Position numbers and translations under genes: made by a program. A model generated the notes under the pieces. The model searched no databases, was not told the DNA's origin, and saw only the letters and a list, made by a program, of their open reading frames with translations. This document shows positions 18,400 through 26,936 of a stretch of DNA of 64,000 bases, piece after piece. Origin of the DNA: VXRJ01 sp964636705 (GTDB lineage: Bacteria; Acidobacteriota; Vicinamibacteria; Vicinamibacterales; UBA8438); NCBI GenBank assembly GCA_964636705.1, contig CAZWUJ010000013.1, positions 34,069 through 98,068 of the forward strand. The letters run 5' to 3'. How positions within the stretch are numbered: position 1 is the stretch's first letter; each line of letters starts with the position of its first letter.

Positions 18400-20751
18400 T
18401 CAGACCTCGCGAAACGCCTGATCGCACGCCCGCTGGAACCGGCGGTCCAGCGCGGACGCATCAGCACCGCGGACGGACCCAAGCTGGCGCCGCGCAGCCA
18501 CCAGGCGCTTCACTTCCTCGCGCGCGGCGCGCCGGCGGGCAACCTGGTCGCCCCTCAGGCCTATGGTGTTGGAGGCCATCTGCTCTCGCCACCGCCGCGC
18601 GAGCATCGCGGCGGGCGATTCGCGAGACGGCGCTTCCCTTGCCGGTTGATCGTCCGGCAGCAGCTTCTCGGCCCGGTCGCAAAGTTCCATCAGCCGGGCA
18701 AGCTGCTGCTCGCGGTCGACGGCGGGCGGCGACGGACGCTTGCCGTTCTTCGGGCTGTTCCGCAAGCTCTCCCTGTGGCGCTCGAACAGCACGTCGCAGG
18801 CCGCCCGGAAACGCTTCCAGATCGCGTCGGCTCGTGATCGCCTGACCGGGCCGACCGATTTCCACTCCGCCTGGGCCTGCTTCGTTTCGTTGATGGCGGC
18901 GGTCAGATCCTCCGCGCCCGCGAGCGCCTCGATCCGCTCGCAAAGCGCCGTCTTCTTGTCGAAGTTCTCCGCCCAGACCTGCTTGCGCTCCGCGAGGTCC
19001 GCCTTGCGCCGCTCGAAGAAGGTCCCGCTCGCCTTGCGGAAGCGATCCCAGAGCTTCCGTTGCGCCTTGTACGGCGCGGAGCCGAGAGACTTCCAATCCT
19101 TCTGCAGCTCGGTCATCCGCTCGACCGTCTTCAGCCAGTCGTCCGACGTGGCCAGCCGCTCCGCTTCTTCGACGAGCTCCCGGCGGCGTTTCAGATTCTT
19201 CGCCTGCTCCTCCTTGCGGGCGGCGAAATAGGCCTCGCACAACGGGTACACGCGATCGTGCGCGGCCTTGAAACGCTCCCAGAGCGCCTGTCCGCGCGCC
19301 TTCGGCACGTCGGCCGCCTGCCGCCACCGCTTCATGATGTCGCTGAAGGCGCCCGCCAGTGCGGCTTCGTCCTTCGGGGATCCGTCGTCCGACGCCAGCA
19401 CCTCCATCTCGCGGCAGAGCCCTTCCTGCACGCCGAGGTTGGCCCACTGCTGCCAGTCGGCGAACTCGCGGAGCTCCCGCACCGTAACCGTGAGCTTGGT
19501 GGCGCGCGCGCGGAGCTTCTTCGTGATGGCTTCCCGGTCGTGCCGCGACGGGAGCGGCGGCATCTCCTTGAGTGCTTGCCGAACCGTCCGGAGCAGCCTC
19601 TCCGCCTCGCCGAGCGACATGCCCTTGTCGCCGGTCATCACCGTCGCGGCCTTGTCCAGCAACGCCTCGAGCTGCGTCAGGTTGTCGCGCGCCTCCTTCT
19701 TGCGCGCCGCCTTTGCTTCCGCCGCTTCCAGCCTGCGCTGTTCCTCTTCCGCCGCCGCCGCGAGTCGCCGCTCCTCCGCGGCTTCCGCCGCGGCTTGCCG
19801 GCGCTCCGCCTCGACGGCCGCCTCCGCCGCCTTCCGCTCGGCCGCCCGGCGCGTTTCGACCACCGCCCGGTCCAGCGCGAGGAGGCGATCCTCGGCCGCG
19901 GTCCGCGCCTCCGCGAAGCGCGCGCTGACGGCCTGATCGACCGGCCCGTCGAGATTGGACCAAGCCTCCAGAATGGCATCGAGGTCGCGGCGCCCCTGCT
20001 CCAGATCGTTCGTCGACCCGGCCAGCGATTCGAGCCGTTCGCACTCGGCAACCCCGGCGTTCGGATCCGGCTCCGGCTGGGATGGCGTCTCCGGGGCCGC
20101 GGGCTCGGCCCGCGCCTCGAGCTGCGCGCGCGCCCACCGGGCGGACGCCTTGCTGCGCGCGGTACGAGCGACCAGATCGAGCGTTGCCCCGTCGAGGGTG
20201 GCCGTCGACAGCCGTTCGCAGGCGGCCAGGGCGGGGCCCTTCGACTCGGCCTTGACCGCGACGGCCAGCAGTTCGTCGTGGCTCACGATGCGGGCTACTG
20301 CCTCGACCGCCATGTCGGCCCGCTCCGCGCGGCGCGCAATCGAACCGAGCGTCGGTTCGTCGGTTACGCGTTCGAGCGCCGCCCGCGCCACCACTTCCGA
20401 TCTCGCGGACCGGGCTACCCGGGCTAGATCCTGCTCGTCGGTCAGCACTTCCAAGGCGTCAGTCATGTCAATGTCGTCCCTTGCCGCGATCAACGTTTCC
20501 CGGACGCCCTCCACCGCCTCGACCCGCGCTGCCGCATCGTCTCCCGGATCCTGGAGAAACCCGACGAGCGTTCGGAGGTTGGGCATCTGCTCCACCGCCG
20601 TGAGACGCACCTCCGGCGAGGGATCCTCGCGTGCGATCTCGATCAGCAGTTCAACCGCGTCGTCGTCCAGACTGCGCACCGCCGCAACGCGCGCTTGCGG
20701 GTCGTCGCTCTGCCAGGAAGGCTGCGACCGAAGGCGTTCCAGAAGCTTCAT
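18400..20751 (-). CDS. DUF349-repeat coiled-coil protein with N-terminal HEAT-like repeats
   Basis: The 783-residue product is Ala/Glu/Arg-rich. Residues about 1-240 are short helical repeats of HEAT type (SLDDDAVELLIEIAREDPS, PEVRLTAVEQM). A highly charged coiled coil occupies about 280-370 (AAERKAAEAAVEAERRQ). Several DUF349 repeats follow, recognisable by W-bearing helices such as DIMKRWRQAADVPKARGQ, LQKDWKSLGSAPYKAQ and AQAEWKSVGPV. The molecular function of DUF349 proteins is not established. It is a soluble cytoplasmic protein by sequence. The gene is alone on its strand, convergent with the kinase operon and divergent from the cyclophilins. Confidence 0.85.
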   Translation of the reverse strand: MKLLERLRSQPSWQSDDPQARVAAVRSLDDDAVELLIEIAREDPSPEVRLTAVEQMPNLRTLVGFLQDPGDDAAARVEAVEGVRETLIAARDDIDMTDALEVLTDEQDLARVARSARSEVVARAALERVTDEPTLGSIARRAERADMAVEAVARIVSHDELLAVAVKAESKGPALAACERLSTATLDGATLDLVARTARSKASARWARAQLEARAEPAAPETPSQPEPDPNAGVAECERLESLAGSTNDLEQGRRDLDAILEAWSNLDGPVDQAVSARFAEARTAAEDRLLALDRAVVETRRAAERKAAEAAVEAERRQAAAEAAEERRLAAAAEEEQRRLEAAEAKAARKKEARDNLTQLEALLDKAATVMTGDKGMSLGEAERLLRTVRQALKEMPPLPSRHDREAITKKLRARATKLTVTVRELREFADWQQWANLGVQEGLCREMEVLASDDGSPKDEAALAGAFSDIMKRWRQAADVPKARGQALWERFKAAHDRVYPLCEAYFAARKEEQAKNLKRRRELVEEAERLATSDDWLKTVERMTELQKDWKSLGSAPYKAQRKLWDRFRKASGTFFERRKADLAERKQVWAENFDKKTALCERIEALAGAEDLTAAINETKQAQAEWKSVGPVRRSRADAIWKRFRAACDVLFERHRESLRNSPKNGKRPSPPAVDREQQLARLMELCDRAEKLLPDDQPAREAPSRESPAAMLARRWREQMASNTIGLRGDQVARRRAAREEVKRLVAARRQLGSVRGADASALDRRFQRACDQAFREV

Positions 20752-20923
20752 TCAACCGGTCGAGTGGACAGGTCTCGATGGATTATGCATACTCGGGGCC
20801 AGTTTTGGAGAAGCGGCAAGTCGGGACCAAAATGCCGCAAACAGACCACTTTTGGCGGATCAGGGCAGCGATCACCCTTCGGGCACCGAATTGAGTCCCG
20901 GTTCTTTGGATCTGGAAATTCAA

Positions 20924-20936
20924 AGTATTGAATACT
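20924..20936. promoter_or_regulatory. Short palindrome upstream of cyclophilin genes
   Basis: AGTATT-G-AATACT is a perfect 6-bp inverted repeat in an AT-rich patch about 60 bp before the first cyclophilin start. It could be an operator or part of a promoter. The rest of the 244-bp gap between the DUF349 gene and the cyclophilins shows no other feature. Evidence is symmetry and position only. Confidence 0.25.
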
Positions 20937-20995
20937 CCAGCCGCCTTGGGGAGCAGCGGCACGCTGCCACGAACAGCCGCAAAGGAGCAGGACCG

Positions 20996-21565
20996 ATGTC
21001 GTTTCGCAACGCAGTCATCGGCGGCATGTTGGGCATCATGATGGCAGTACCCGGACAGGCAGCAGCGCAGAACCCCACCGTGGTGATGGAGACCAGCATG
21101 GGCAACATCACCATCGAGCTTCTCCAGCAGGAGGCGCCGATCACCGTGGAAAACTTCCTCCAGTACGTCGATGACGGCTTCTTTGGGGGAACCGTCTTCC
21201 ACCGGGTGATCGAGGGCTTCATGATCCAGGGCGGCGGGCTCACCGCCAACCTCACGGAGAAGCAGACCCGCGCCCCGATCACGAACGAAGCGAACAACGG
21301 CGTCAGCAACGCGCGCGGGACGATCGCGATGGCGCGAACCAACGTGGTCGACAGCGCTACCGCGCAGTTCTTCATCAACACCGTCGACAATGCCCGCAGC
21401 CTCGATCACCAGGGTCCACAGAACTACGGCTACGCCGTCTTTGGCCGCGTGACCGAGGGCATGGACGTGGTGGACGCGATCGCCGGGGTCGCGACAGGGC
21501 GGCAGGGTCCGCACCAGAACGTCCCCGTCGAGCCGATCACCATCAACGCCGTTACGCGACAGTAG
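20996..21565 (+). CDS. Exported cyclophilin-type peptidyl-prolyl isomerase (copy 1)
   Basis: The 189-residue protein has a signal peptide (residues 1-25, ending PGQAAAQ) and a single cyclophilin domain, so it likely assists folding in the periplasm. Conserved stretches are FHRVIEGFMIQGGG, ARTNVVDSATAQFFINT and YGYAVFGRVTEGMDVVD; the catalytic arginine of FHR and the SAxxQFFI motif are present. The start at 20996 follows AAAGGAG at good spacing. A paralogue begins 10 bp downstream, so the two form a tandem operon. Confidence 0.93.
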   Translation: MSFRNAVIGGMLGIMMAVPGQAAAQNPTVVMETSMGNITIELLQQEAPITVENFLQYVDDGFFGGTVFHRVIEGFMIQGGGLTANLTEKQTRAPITNEANNGVSNARGTIAMARTNVVDSATAQFFINTVDNARSLDHQGPQNYGYAVFGRVTEGMDVVDAIAGVATGRQGPHQNVPVEPITINAVTRQ

Positions 21566-21575
21566 CCGGATTCCC

Positions 21576-22190
21576 ATGATGTATTGCACCCGCCGGAGTA
21601 GCTTCGCCGCCGTTGTCTGCCTTGCGTTCCTCCTTGCCGTCTCCGGTCCCCTGCCGGCGGCGGCCCAGGAGCCGCCCCCCAATCCGCGCGTCGTCGTCGA
21701 AACCTCGATGGGCGACTTCACCATCGAGCTGCTGCGACCCGATGCGCCGGCGTCGGTCGCCAACTTCCTCACCTACGTCCAGGACGGCTACTACGACGGC
21801 ACGGTCTTCCACCGGGTGCTCCGGGGTGTGATCATCCAGGGTGGAGGACTGACCGAAGACCTGATGCCGAAGCTCGAGGGGCTACGGGGGCCCATACTGA
21901 ACGAGGCCACCAACCGCGTGCCGCACCGGCGCGGAACCGTAGCCATGGCCCGGCTCGGGGAACCGAATACCGCCCGCTCGCAGTTCTTCATCAATATCGA
22001 CCACAACGACACGTTCAATCACCGGGATCGGACCACCCGGGGTTACGGCTACGCCGTCTTCGGACGGGTCGTCGACGGAATGGACGTGGTGGAAGACATA
22101 TCGCGGGTCCGAACCACACGCGTCGATCGGATGCAGGACGTCCCCCGCGAAACGGTCTTCATCGAGACCATCCGCCGCGTCGAGCCCTGA
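21576..22190 (+). CDS. Exported cyclophilin-type peptidyl-prolyl isomerase (copy 2)
   Basis: A 204-residue paralogue of the preceding gene, with its own signal peptide (about residues 1-30, ending PLPAAAQ). The active-site landmarks FHRVLRGVIIQGGG, NTARSQFFINI and YGYAVFGRVVDGMDVVED are retained. The first strand is nearly the same as in copy 1 (VVVETSMGDFTIELL against VVMETSMGNITIELL), indicating tandem duplication, but loops have diverged. The intergenic gap is 10 bp, so the genes are probably cotranscribed. Both copies look catalytically competent and may differ in clients. Confidence 0.92.
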   Translation: MMYCTRRSSFAAVVCLAFLLAVSGPLPAAAQEPPPNPRVVVETSMGDFTIELLRPDAPASVANFLTYVQDGYYDGTVFHRVLRGVIIQGGGLTEDLMPKLEGLRGPILNEATNRVPHRRGTVAMARLGEPNTARSQFFINIDHNDTFNHRDRTTRGYGYAVFGRVVDGMDVVEDISRVRTTRVDRMQDVPRETVFIETIRRVEP

Positions 22191-22213
22191 CGAACGCCGC
22201 AACCATTCGCGGC

Positions 22214-25048
22214 ATGCCTTCAGCGTCAGGCGTCGGCCCGAACGTGGAGGAGCGTGTCCTCGACGTCATTGCCGAGCTGGCTGGCGAGTTGCGCGGCGGG
22301 GCGGAGGGCGGCGCGGTTGAGGTCAAGAGCGGCGACTCGCTGGAACGCGACCTCGGAATCAGCAGCCTGGAACGGGTAGAGCTGCTGATCCGCCTGGAGC
22401 GCAGTTTCGGCATCCGCCTGGGCGACGACGCCATGATGGCGGCGGAGACGCCGGCCGACCTGGCCGCGGCCATCGCCCGGGCCGCTGCCGCGCCGGCCGT
22501 CGCGAAGACGCCTGCTTCCGGGGTTGGCGCGCTCGGGGAGGCGGCGCCCGCCGCCGAATCGAGAGTCGCCACTCCCTCGGCGGAGGGCCCGCCGGCGCAT
22601 GCGCAGACCATTATCGAGGCGCTTGCCTGGCACGTCGAGCGGACGCCCGACCGCGTCCACATGCACCTGCGCGAGGACGACGGCAACGAGGTCACGCTGA
22701 CCTACGGCTGGCTCTGGGACGAAGCCCGCGCCGTGGCCGGCGGTCTGACGGCGCGCGGCCTCGGACGGGGCGACCGCGTCGCCCTCATGCTCAGAACCGA
22801 GCGGGCGTTCTTTCCCACCTTCATCGGGACGCTGATGGCGGGCTGTGTTCCCGCGCCCCTCTACCCGCCGTTCCGGGCCGACCGGATCGAGGAGTACGCG
22901 GCGCGGCAGGTGGCCATTCTCCGCAACGCGGGCGCGCGGCTCCTGGTCGCGTTCGCCGAGGTGCAGCGCGTGGCGGCGCTGCTGAAGCAGCAGGCGCCGT
23001 CGCTCGAGGCGGTCGTCGGAACGGACGAGCTCCCGGGCGAGGCGCGGCGCCCGGTCCCGACCACGGGAGACGACCCCGCGCTCATCCAGTACACCTCCGG
23101 CAGCACCGGCGAGCCGAAGGGCGTCCTGCTCACCAACGCCAACGTGCTGGCCAACATCCGGGCCATCATCGAGCGCCTCGGCTTTGCAGGGAATGACGTT
23201 GGCGTGAGCTGGCTGCCGCTCTACCACGACATGGGGCTGATCGGCGCCTGGCTGGGCACGCTCTACACCGGCGCGCCGCTCGTGCTGATGTCGCCGCTCG
23301 CGTTTCTCGCGCGTCCCGTCCGCTGGCTGCAGGCGCTCTCCACGCACCGCGGCACCGTCTCGCCGGCGCCCAACTTCGCTTACGACCTCTGCGTGTCGCG
23401 CATTTCCGATGACGAACTGGACGGACTGGATCTGCGCTCGGTACGCACCCTGCTCAACGGATCCGAGGCGGTCTCGCCCGACACGCTGCGACGCTTCAAC
23501 GAGCGGTTCGCACCGTACGGACTCGATCCGACGGCGATCCTGCCCGTCTACGGCCTTGCCGAATGCACGGTCGGACTCGCCACGCCGACGGTTGGAACGC
23601 CGTTCCGGATCGATCGGATCGACCGGGAACGCTACGAGTTGTCAGGCGAGGCGGCAGCGGCGGCAGCGGACGACGCCCACGCGCTGGAGTTCGTCTCGTG
23701 CGGCCGGGTGCTGGCAGGCCACGACATGGCGGTGGTCGACGACGCGAACGCCCGGGTGCCGGAACGCCGCCGCGGCCGAATCCGATTCCGCGGCCCATCG
23801 GCAACACGGGGCTACTTCCGCAACCCGGAGGCGACCAGCACGCTGATCGGCGACGACGGCTGGCTCGAGACGGGCGACGTCGGCTACATCGCGGACGGCG
23901 ATCTCTTCATCACCGGCCGTTCGAAGGACCTGATCATCAAGGCCGGCCGCAACCTCGCGCCGCCCGAAGCAGAAGAGCTGGCCAGCGCCGTCGACGGCAT
24001 CCGCGCCGGCTGCGTCGCCGCCTTCGGCGTGCGCGATGAGGCACGGGGAACCGAACAGTTCATCGTCGTCGCAGAGACTCGCGTAACCGATGCCAAGGCG
24101 CGAACCACACTCCGCCAGGCAGTGAACCGGGCGATCACCGGCGCGATGGGCGTCGCCCCGGATCGGATTGTGCTGGCGCCGCCGGGATCGGTCCTCAAGA
24201 CGTCGAGCGGCAAGATTCGCCGCGGCGCAACGCGCGACGCCTGGCTCAGCGGAGCCATCGACCGGGGCCGCTCCAACATGGTGGCTCAGTGGATCCGCCT
24301 CGGGGCCGGGGCGGCGGGCGCGATGGTAGGCCGGGTAGCCGGACGCGCGGGACACATCCTTTTTTCCGGCTATGCCTACACGCTCGTGTTCGGCACCGCC
24401 ATCCCCGCTTCGGTGCTCCTGCGGTTCTGGCCCCGCAGCCGGCCATCGGATGCGCTCATCGGCCGCTGGACGCGTTTCGTAATGGCGCTCACGCGATGCC
24501 CGATCGACGTGGTGATGCCGGAAAGCGGACGGATCGAGCCGCCCGTCGTCTTCGTCGCCAATCACGCCAGCTTCCTCGATCCGCCGGTGATGATGGCGAC
24601 TCTGCCGGTCCCCGCCCGTTTCGCGGCCAAGGCCAAGCTAGCGCGCTATCCGGTGGTCGGCCCCGCGATCCGCAAGGGCGGCCACATCCGCCTGCACAAG
24701 ACGGATCAGGCCCAGCGCATCGAGGATGCGGGCACCATCCGCGGGCCGCTCGACGCGGGCGAGGCGCTCTTCGTCTTCCCCGAGGGAACCTTCGAGCGGG
24801 CGCCGCGCCTCCTCCCCTTCCGGCTCGGCGCCTTCCGCGCCGCCGTCGACGCCGGCTGCCCCATCGTCCCCGTCGCCATCCACGGCACCCGCTACATCTG
24901 GCCCGCCAACACGCTGCTGCTTCGACCCGCCCGCATCACCGTCACGTTCGGAGAGCCGCTACACCCGCGGGGAACCGACTGGTCGGAGATCGTGCGCCTG
25001 CGCGACGAGGCGCGAGCCTTCATCTCCACGCACTGCCGCGAGCCCTAG
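22214..25048 (+). CDS. ACP - fatty acyl-AMP ligase - acyltransferase fusion
   Basis: The 944-residue protein joins three activities. An N-terminal acyl carrier domain (about 10-95) has the phosphopantetheine serine in DLGISSLERVELL. An adenylating enzyme of the FAAL class spans about 140-690: YTSGSTGEPKGV, the GLAECTVGLATPT region, GWLETGDVGYI and C-terminal GRNLAPPEAEE. A PlsC-like acyltransferase (about 740-940) has FVANHASFLDPP (H-x4-D) and FPEGTFERAPR. A membrane-associated segment lies at about 705-755. The arrangement suggests activation of a fatty acid to acyl-AMP, loading on the cis carrier, and transfer to a lysophospholipid-like acceptor. Substrates are unknown. The gene starts 23 bp after the cyclophilins. 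Confidence 0.9.
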   Translation: MPSASGVGPNVEERVLDVIAELAGELRGGAEGGAVEVKSGDSLERDLGISSLERVELLIRLERSFGIRLGDDAMMAAETPADLAAAIARAAAAPAVAKTPASGVGALGEAAPAAESRVATPSAEGPPAHAQTIIEALAWHVERTPDRVHMHLREDDGNEVTLTYGWLWDEARAVAGGLTARGLGRGDRVALMLRTERAFFPTFIGTLMAGCVPAPLYPPFRADRIEEYAARQVAILRNAGARLLVAFAEVQRVAALLKQQAPSLEAVVGTDELPGEARRPVPTTGDDPALIQYTSGSTGEPKGVLLTNANVLANIRAIIERLGFAGNDVGVSWLPLYHDMGLIGAWLGTLYTGAPLVLMSPLAFLARPVRWLQALSTHRGTVSPAPNFAYDLCVSRISDDELDGLDLRSVRTLLNGSEAVSPDTLRRFNERFAPYGLDPTAILPVYGLAECTVGLATPTVGTPFRIDRIDRERYELSGEAAAAAADDAHALEFVSCGRVLAGHDMAVVDDANARVPERRRGRIRFRGPSATRGYFRNPEATSTLIGDDGWLETGDVGYIADGDLFITGRSKDLIIKAGRNLAPPEAEELASAVDGIRAGCVAAFGVRDEARGTEQFIVVAETRVTDAKARTTLRQAVNRAITGAMGVAPDRIVLAPPGSVLKTSSGKIRRGATRDAWLSGAIDRGRSNMVAQWIRLGAGAAGAMVGRVAGRAGHILFSGYAYTLVFGTAIPASVLLRFWPRSRPSDALIGRWTRFVMALTRCPIDVVMPESGRIEPPVVFVANHASFLDPPVMMATLPVPARFAAKAKLARYPVVGPAIRKGGHIRLHKTDQAQRIEDAGTIRGPLDAGEALFVFPEGTFERAPRLLPFRLGAFRAAVDAGCPIVPVAIHGTRYIWPANTLLLRPARITVTFGEPLHPRGTDWSEIVRLRDEARAFISTHCREP

Positions 25049-25064
25049 CCGCTGCCCCGGCCTT

Positions 25065-25195
25065 GGTCCGCCGGCCTCCAGGCCGGCCTTGGTGCTCCCG
25101 CATTGGTCCGCCGGCCTCCAGGCCGGCACGGTTCCCACGGTCCGCCGGCCTCCAGGCCGGCACGGTTCCCACGGTCCGCCGGCCTCCAGGCCGGC
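25065..25195 (-). repeat. Intergenic array of four palindromic repeats
   Basis: Four identical 23-bp units GGTCCGCCGGCCTCCAGGCCGGC start at 25065, 25105, 25139 and 25173 (periods 40, 34, 34). They are the reverse complement of the units inside lhr and at 28.2 kb. The array fills most of the gap between the FAAL fusion and the convergent small gene and cuts into a remnant reading frame on the minus strand. Confidence 0.9.
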
Positions 25196-25202
25196 ACTAG
25201 CT

Positions 25203-25260
25203 CCTCCGAAAGCTCCTTGAAGAGACCGAGGATTCGCTCGCGATCAAGGAACCCACTTAT
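25203..25260 (-). pseudogene. 5' stub of the gene that followed the 25.2-kb minus-strand gene
   Basis: In the frame overlapping the stop of the upstream minus-strand gene, the DNA reads GFLDRERILGLFKELSEEL and then enters the palindromic repeat array. The stub resembles the first helix of small nucleotidyltransferase-type partner proteins (DUF6036-like), which in my recollection often follow genes like its neighbour. The rest has been replaced by repeats. At 19 residues the assignment is weak; truncation at the array edge is what is seen directly. Confidence 0.3.
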
Positions 25261-25660
25261 GCCGTTCTCCACCCCGGCTGTCGAGATCACGCGGGTCTGG
25301 TAGCGCCCCGTGCCGCAGGAACGCGCCCGGCGCGAATACCAACGCGTTCATCCGAATCGACCGGATAGGTGACACGACCCAGGTCCTGTCGAGGAACCGT
25401 TCCGGCTCGTCCACCCATGCCGGCGGTTCGTGCCCGTGAAGTCGCGCCACGTGCTCCACCACCGCGGCCAGGAGCGCGTCCCACTTGGTGTGCGTCAGTG
25501 GCACCCGCTCCGCCAGCGCTTCCCTTTGCTCCGCCTCGCTACAGGCATGGAATCCCCGCGGCAAGCCGTGCACGACCATCCGATAGATGTCCGTTTCCGG
25601 CCAACCCTCCGCGACTCCCTTGATGTAGTTCGACAAAGAGAAACGCAATGTTCCGCTCAT
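25244..25660 (-). CDS. Small conserved hypothetical, possible toxin-antitoxin first gene
   Basis: The start MSGTLRFSLSNYIKGV at 25660 is chosen because upstream residues of the longer frame are low-complexity and overlap the neighbouring gene's leader. The product is 138 residues and soluble. Its C-terminal part, PPAWVDEPERFLDRTWV followed by an AFLRHGALPDPRDLDSRGG-like tail, resembles a family I recall as the first gene of two-gene loci with a nucleotidyltransferase-fold partner. That partner would start where the stub at 25203-25260 lies and is destroyed here. I do not assign a biochemical function. Confidence 0.5.
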   Translation of the reverse strand: MSGTLRFSLSNYIKGVAEGWPETDIYRMVVHGLPRGFHACSEAEQREALAERVPLTHTKWDALLAAVVEHVARLHGHEPPAWVDEPERFLDRTWVVSPIRSIRMNALVFAPGAFLRHGALPDPRDLDSRGGERHKWVP

Positions 25661-25749
25661 CGTTAGCAAAGTACACCCTTGAGTAGCGCGACGGCGTGAG
25701 CCGATTCCTCCCTCGTTTGCGCACCACCAAACAGGGGGAGGAAACACCG

Positions 25750-26319
25750 ATGCGGAGCTCACCGATCGCCCTGTCTGCCGTCGCCAGCACCCTGGCGCTT
25801 GCCGTCCTGGCCCCGTGGCCGGCCAACGGCCAGACCCGAGCCCCCGACGTCCGGGTCACGTGGGGCTACAACTTCGGCCTGGATGACACACCGCCTCATG
25901 GCCTCGTCGGCGGTCTCTCGGTTACGACCCCGGTCACGGATCACATTCGCGTCGGCGGCGAAGCCCAGAAGGTCAACCAGTTCGGCCCTTACTACGACTA
26001 CAAGGGCCGCGCGCTGCTCGCGCGCGCCCTCGTCGAGTACGAACTGCTCCCGGGACGGCGTTTCAACCCCTACTGGATGGTCGGCGCCGGCCCCACGCAA
26101 TACCGCACGCGCTATCCGGTCGGCTACGTCTACGACGAGGCCCTCGACGACTACATCCCGATCGACGCCTTCGAATGGGATGTCCAGCACCGTTTCCATT
26201 TCACGGGCGGCATCGGCCTCCGCGCCTATGTCAGCGACCACATCTTCGTGAATCCCGAACTACGTCTCGGACTTCTTCCGCTCGTTCAGGGAACCATCGC
26301 GGTTGGGGTCTCGTTCTGA
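25750..26319 (+). CDS. Outer-membrane beta-barrel protein
   Basis: The 189-residue protein has a signal peptide (about residues 1-27, ending WPANGQ) and alternating hydrophobic strands ending in an aromatic C-terminus (TIAVGVSF), as in small 8-stranded outer-membrane barrels. Strand-like segments include PYYDYKGRALLARALVEY and RFHFTGGIGLRAYV. The ATG at 25750 follows GGGGGAGGAAA, a strong ribosome-binding site. A lipoprotein gene follows by 28 bp and is probably cotranscribed. Function may be structural or transport; nothing more specific is visible. Confidence 0.8.
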   Translation: MRSSPIALSAVASTLALAVLAPWPANGQTRAPDVRVTWGYNFGLDDTPPHGLVGGLSVTTPVTDHIRVGGEAQKVNQFGPYYDYKGRALLARALVEYELLPGRRFNPYWMVGAGPTQYRTRYPVGYVYDEALDDYIPIDAFEWDVQHRFHFTGGIGLRAYVSDHIFVNPELRLGLLPLVQGTIAVGVSF

Positions 26320-26347
26320 GAGCGCCGCCCGACAGGAGAGCAAAACC

Positions 26348-26848
26348 ATGACACATGCACGCACCCCGACACGCTTCACCGTCCTGCTGGCGGCGATCAC
26401 GCTGCTGACCGGCTGCGCCACGCTGCGCCCGGCGACATTGCCGCAACCTGTTCCCGACAACACTCCGGACCTGACGCGCTGGGAACGCGTGCAGGTGCTG
26501 ACTCCGGGTTCCCGCATCCGCGTCGAACTGGACACGGGCGGGTGGATGCGAGCCCGCTACCGCGATGCGGACGCCGAGACGCTGACCGTGATCAACGGGA
26601 CCCGGTCGACCGTGCTGCAGCGGTCGGACGTGAAGCGCGTGCGTCTGGTCAGCACGCGCGCGGGTGAGTTCAGCATGTGGGGCCTGGGCGCCGGCAGCGC
26701 GGCCGGCGCCGTCCTGGGCATGCTCGTCGACGAGGCGGGCGGTGGCGCGGTTGCGTTCACCACCCCGTGGTTCGGTGGCGTCGGCGCCGCGGCGGGCGCG
26801 TTGCTCGGGCTGACGCCGCTGGAGTCGACCGTCTACGAGGCGCCGTGA
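26348..26848 (+). CDS. Small lipoprotein with glycine-zipper-like tail
   Basis: A 166-residue protein. The signal peptide ends in LLTGC, a lipobox, so it is probably lipid-anchored. The middle (SRIRVELDTGGWMRARYRDA) has SH3-like beta character. The C-terminal third is Gly/Ala-rich (LGAGSAAGAVLGMLVDEAGG and GVGAAAGALLGL) and could insert into or line a membrane. The ATG at 26348 follows GGAGAG. It lies downstream of a beta-barrel gene, suggesting an envelope unit. No named family is recognised. Confidence 0.72.
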   Translation: MTHARTPTRFTVLLAAITLLTGCATLRPATLPQPVPDNTPDLTRWERVQVLTPGSRIRVELDTGGWMRARYRDADAETLTVINGTRSTVLQRSDVKRVRLVSTRAGEFSMWGLGAGSAAGAVLGMLVDEAGGGAVAFTTPWFGGVGAAAGALLGLTPLESTVYEAP

Positions 26849-26936
26849 AGCCCGTGATATCGTTTGCCCACGCGCACCCAGGTGGCATAGGAAGGCGACG
26901 GCGGCACTCGCGATTCCCCCTCCCCGGCGCGGATCC

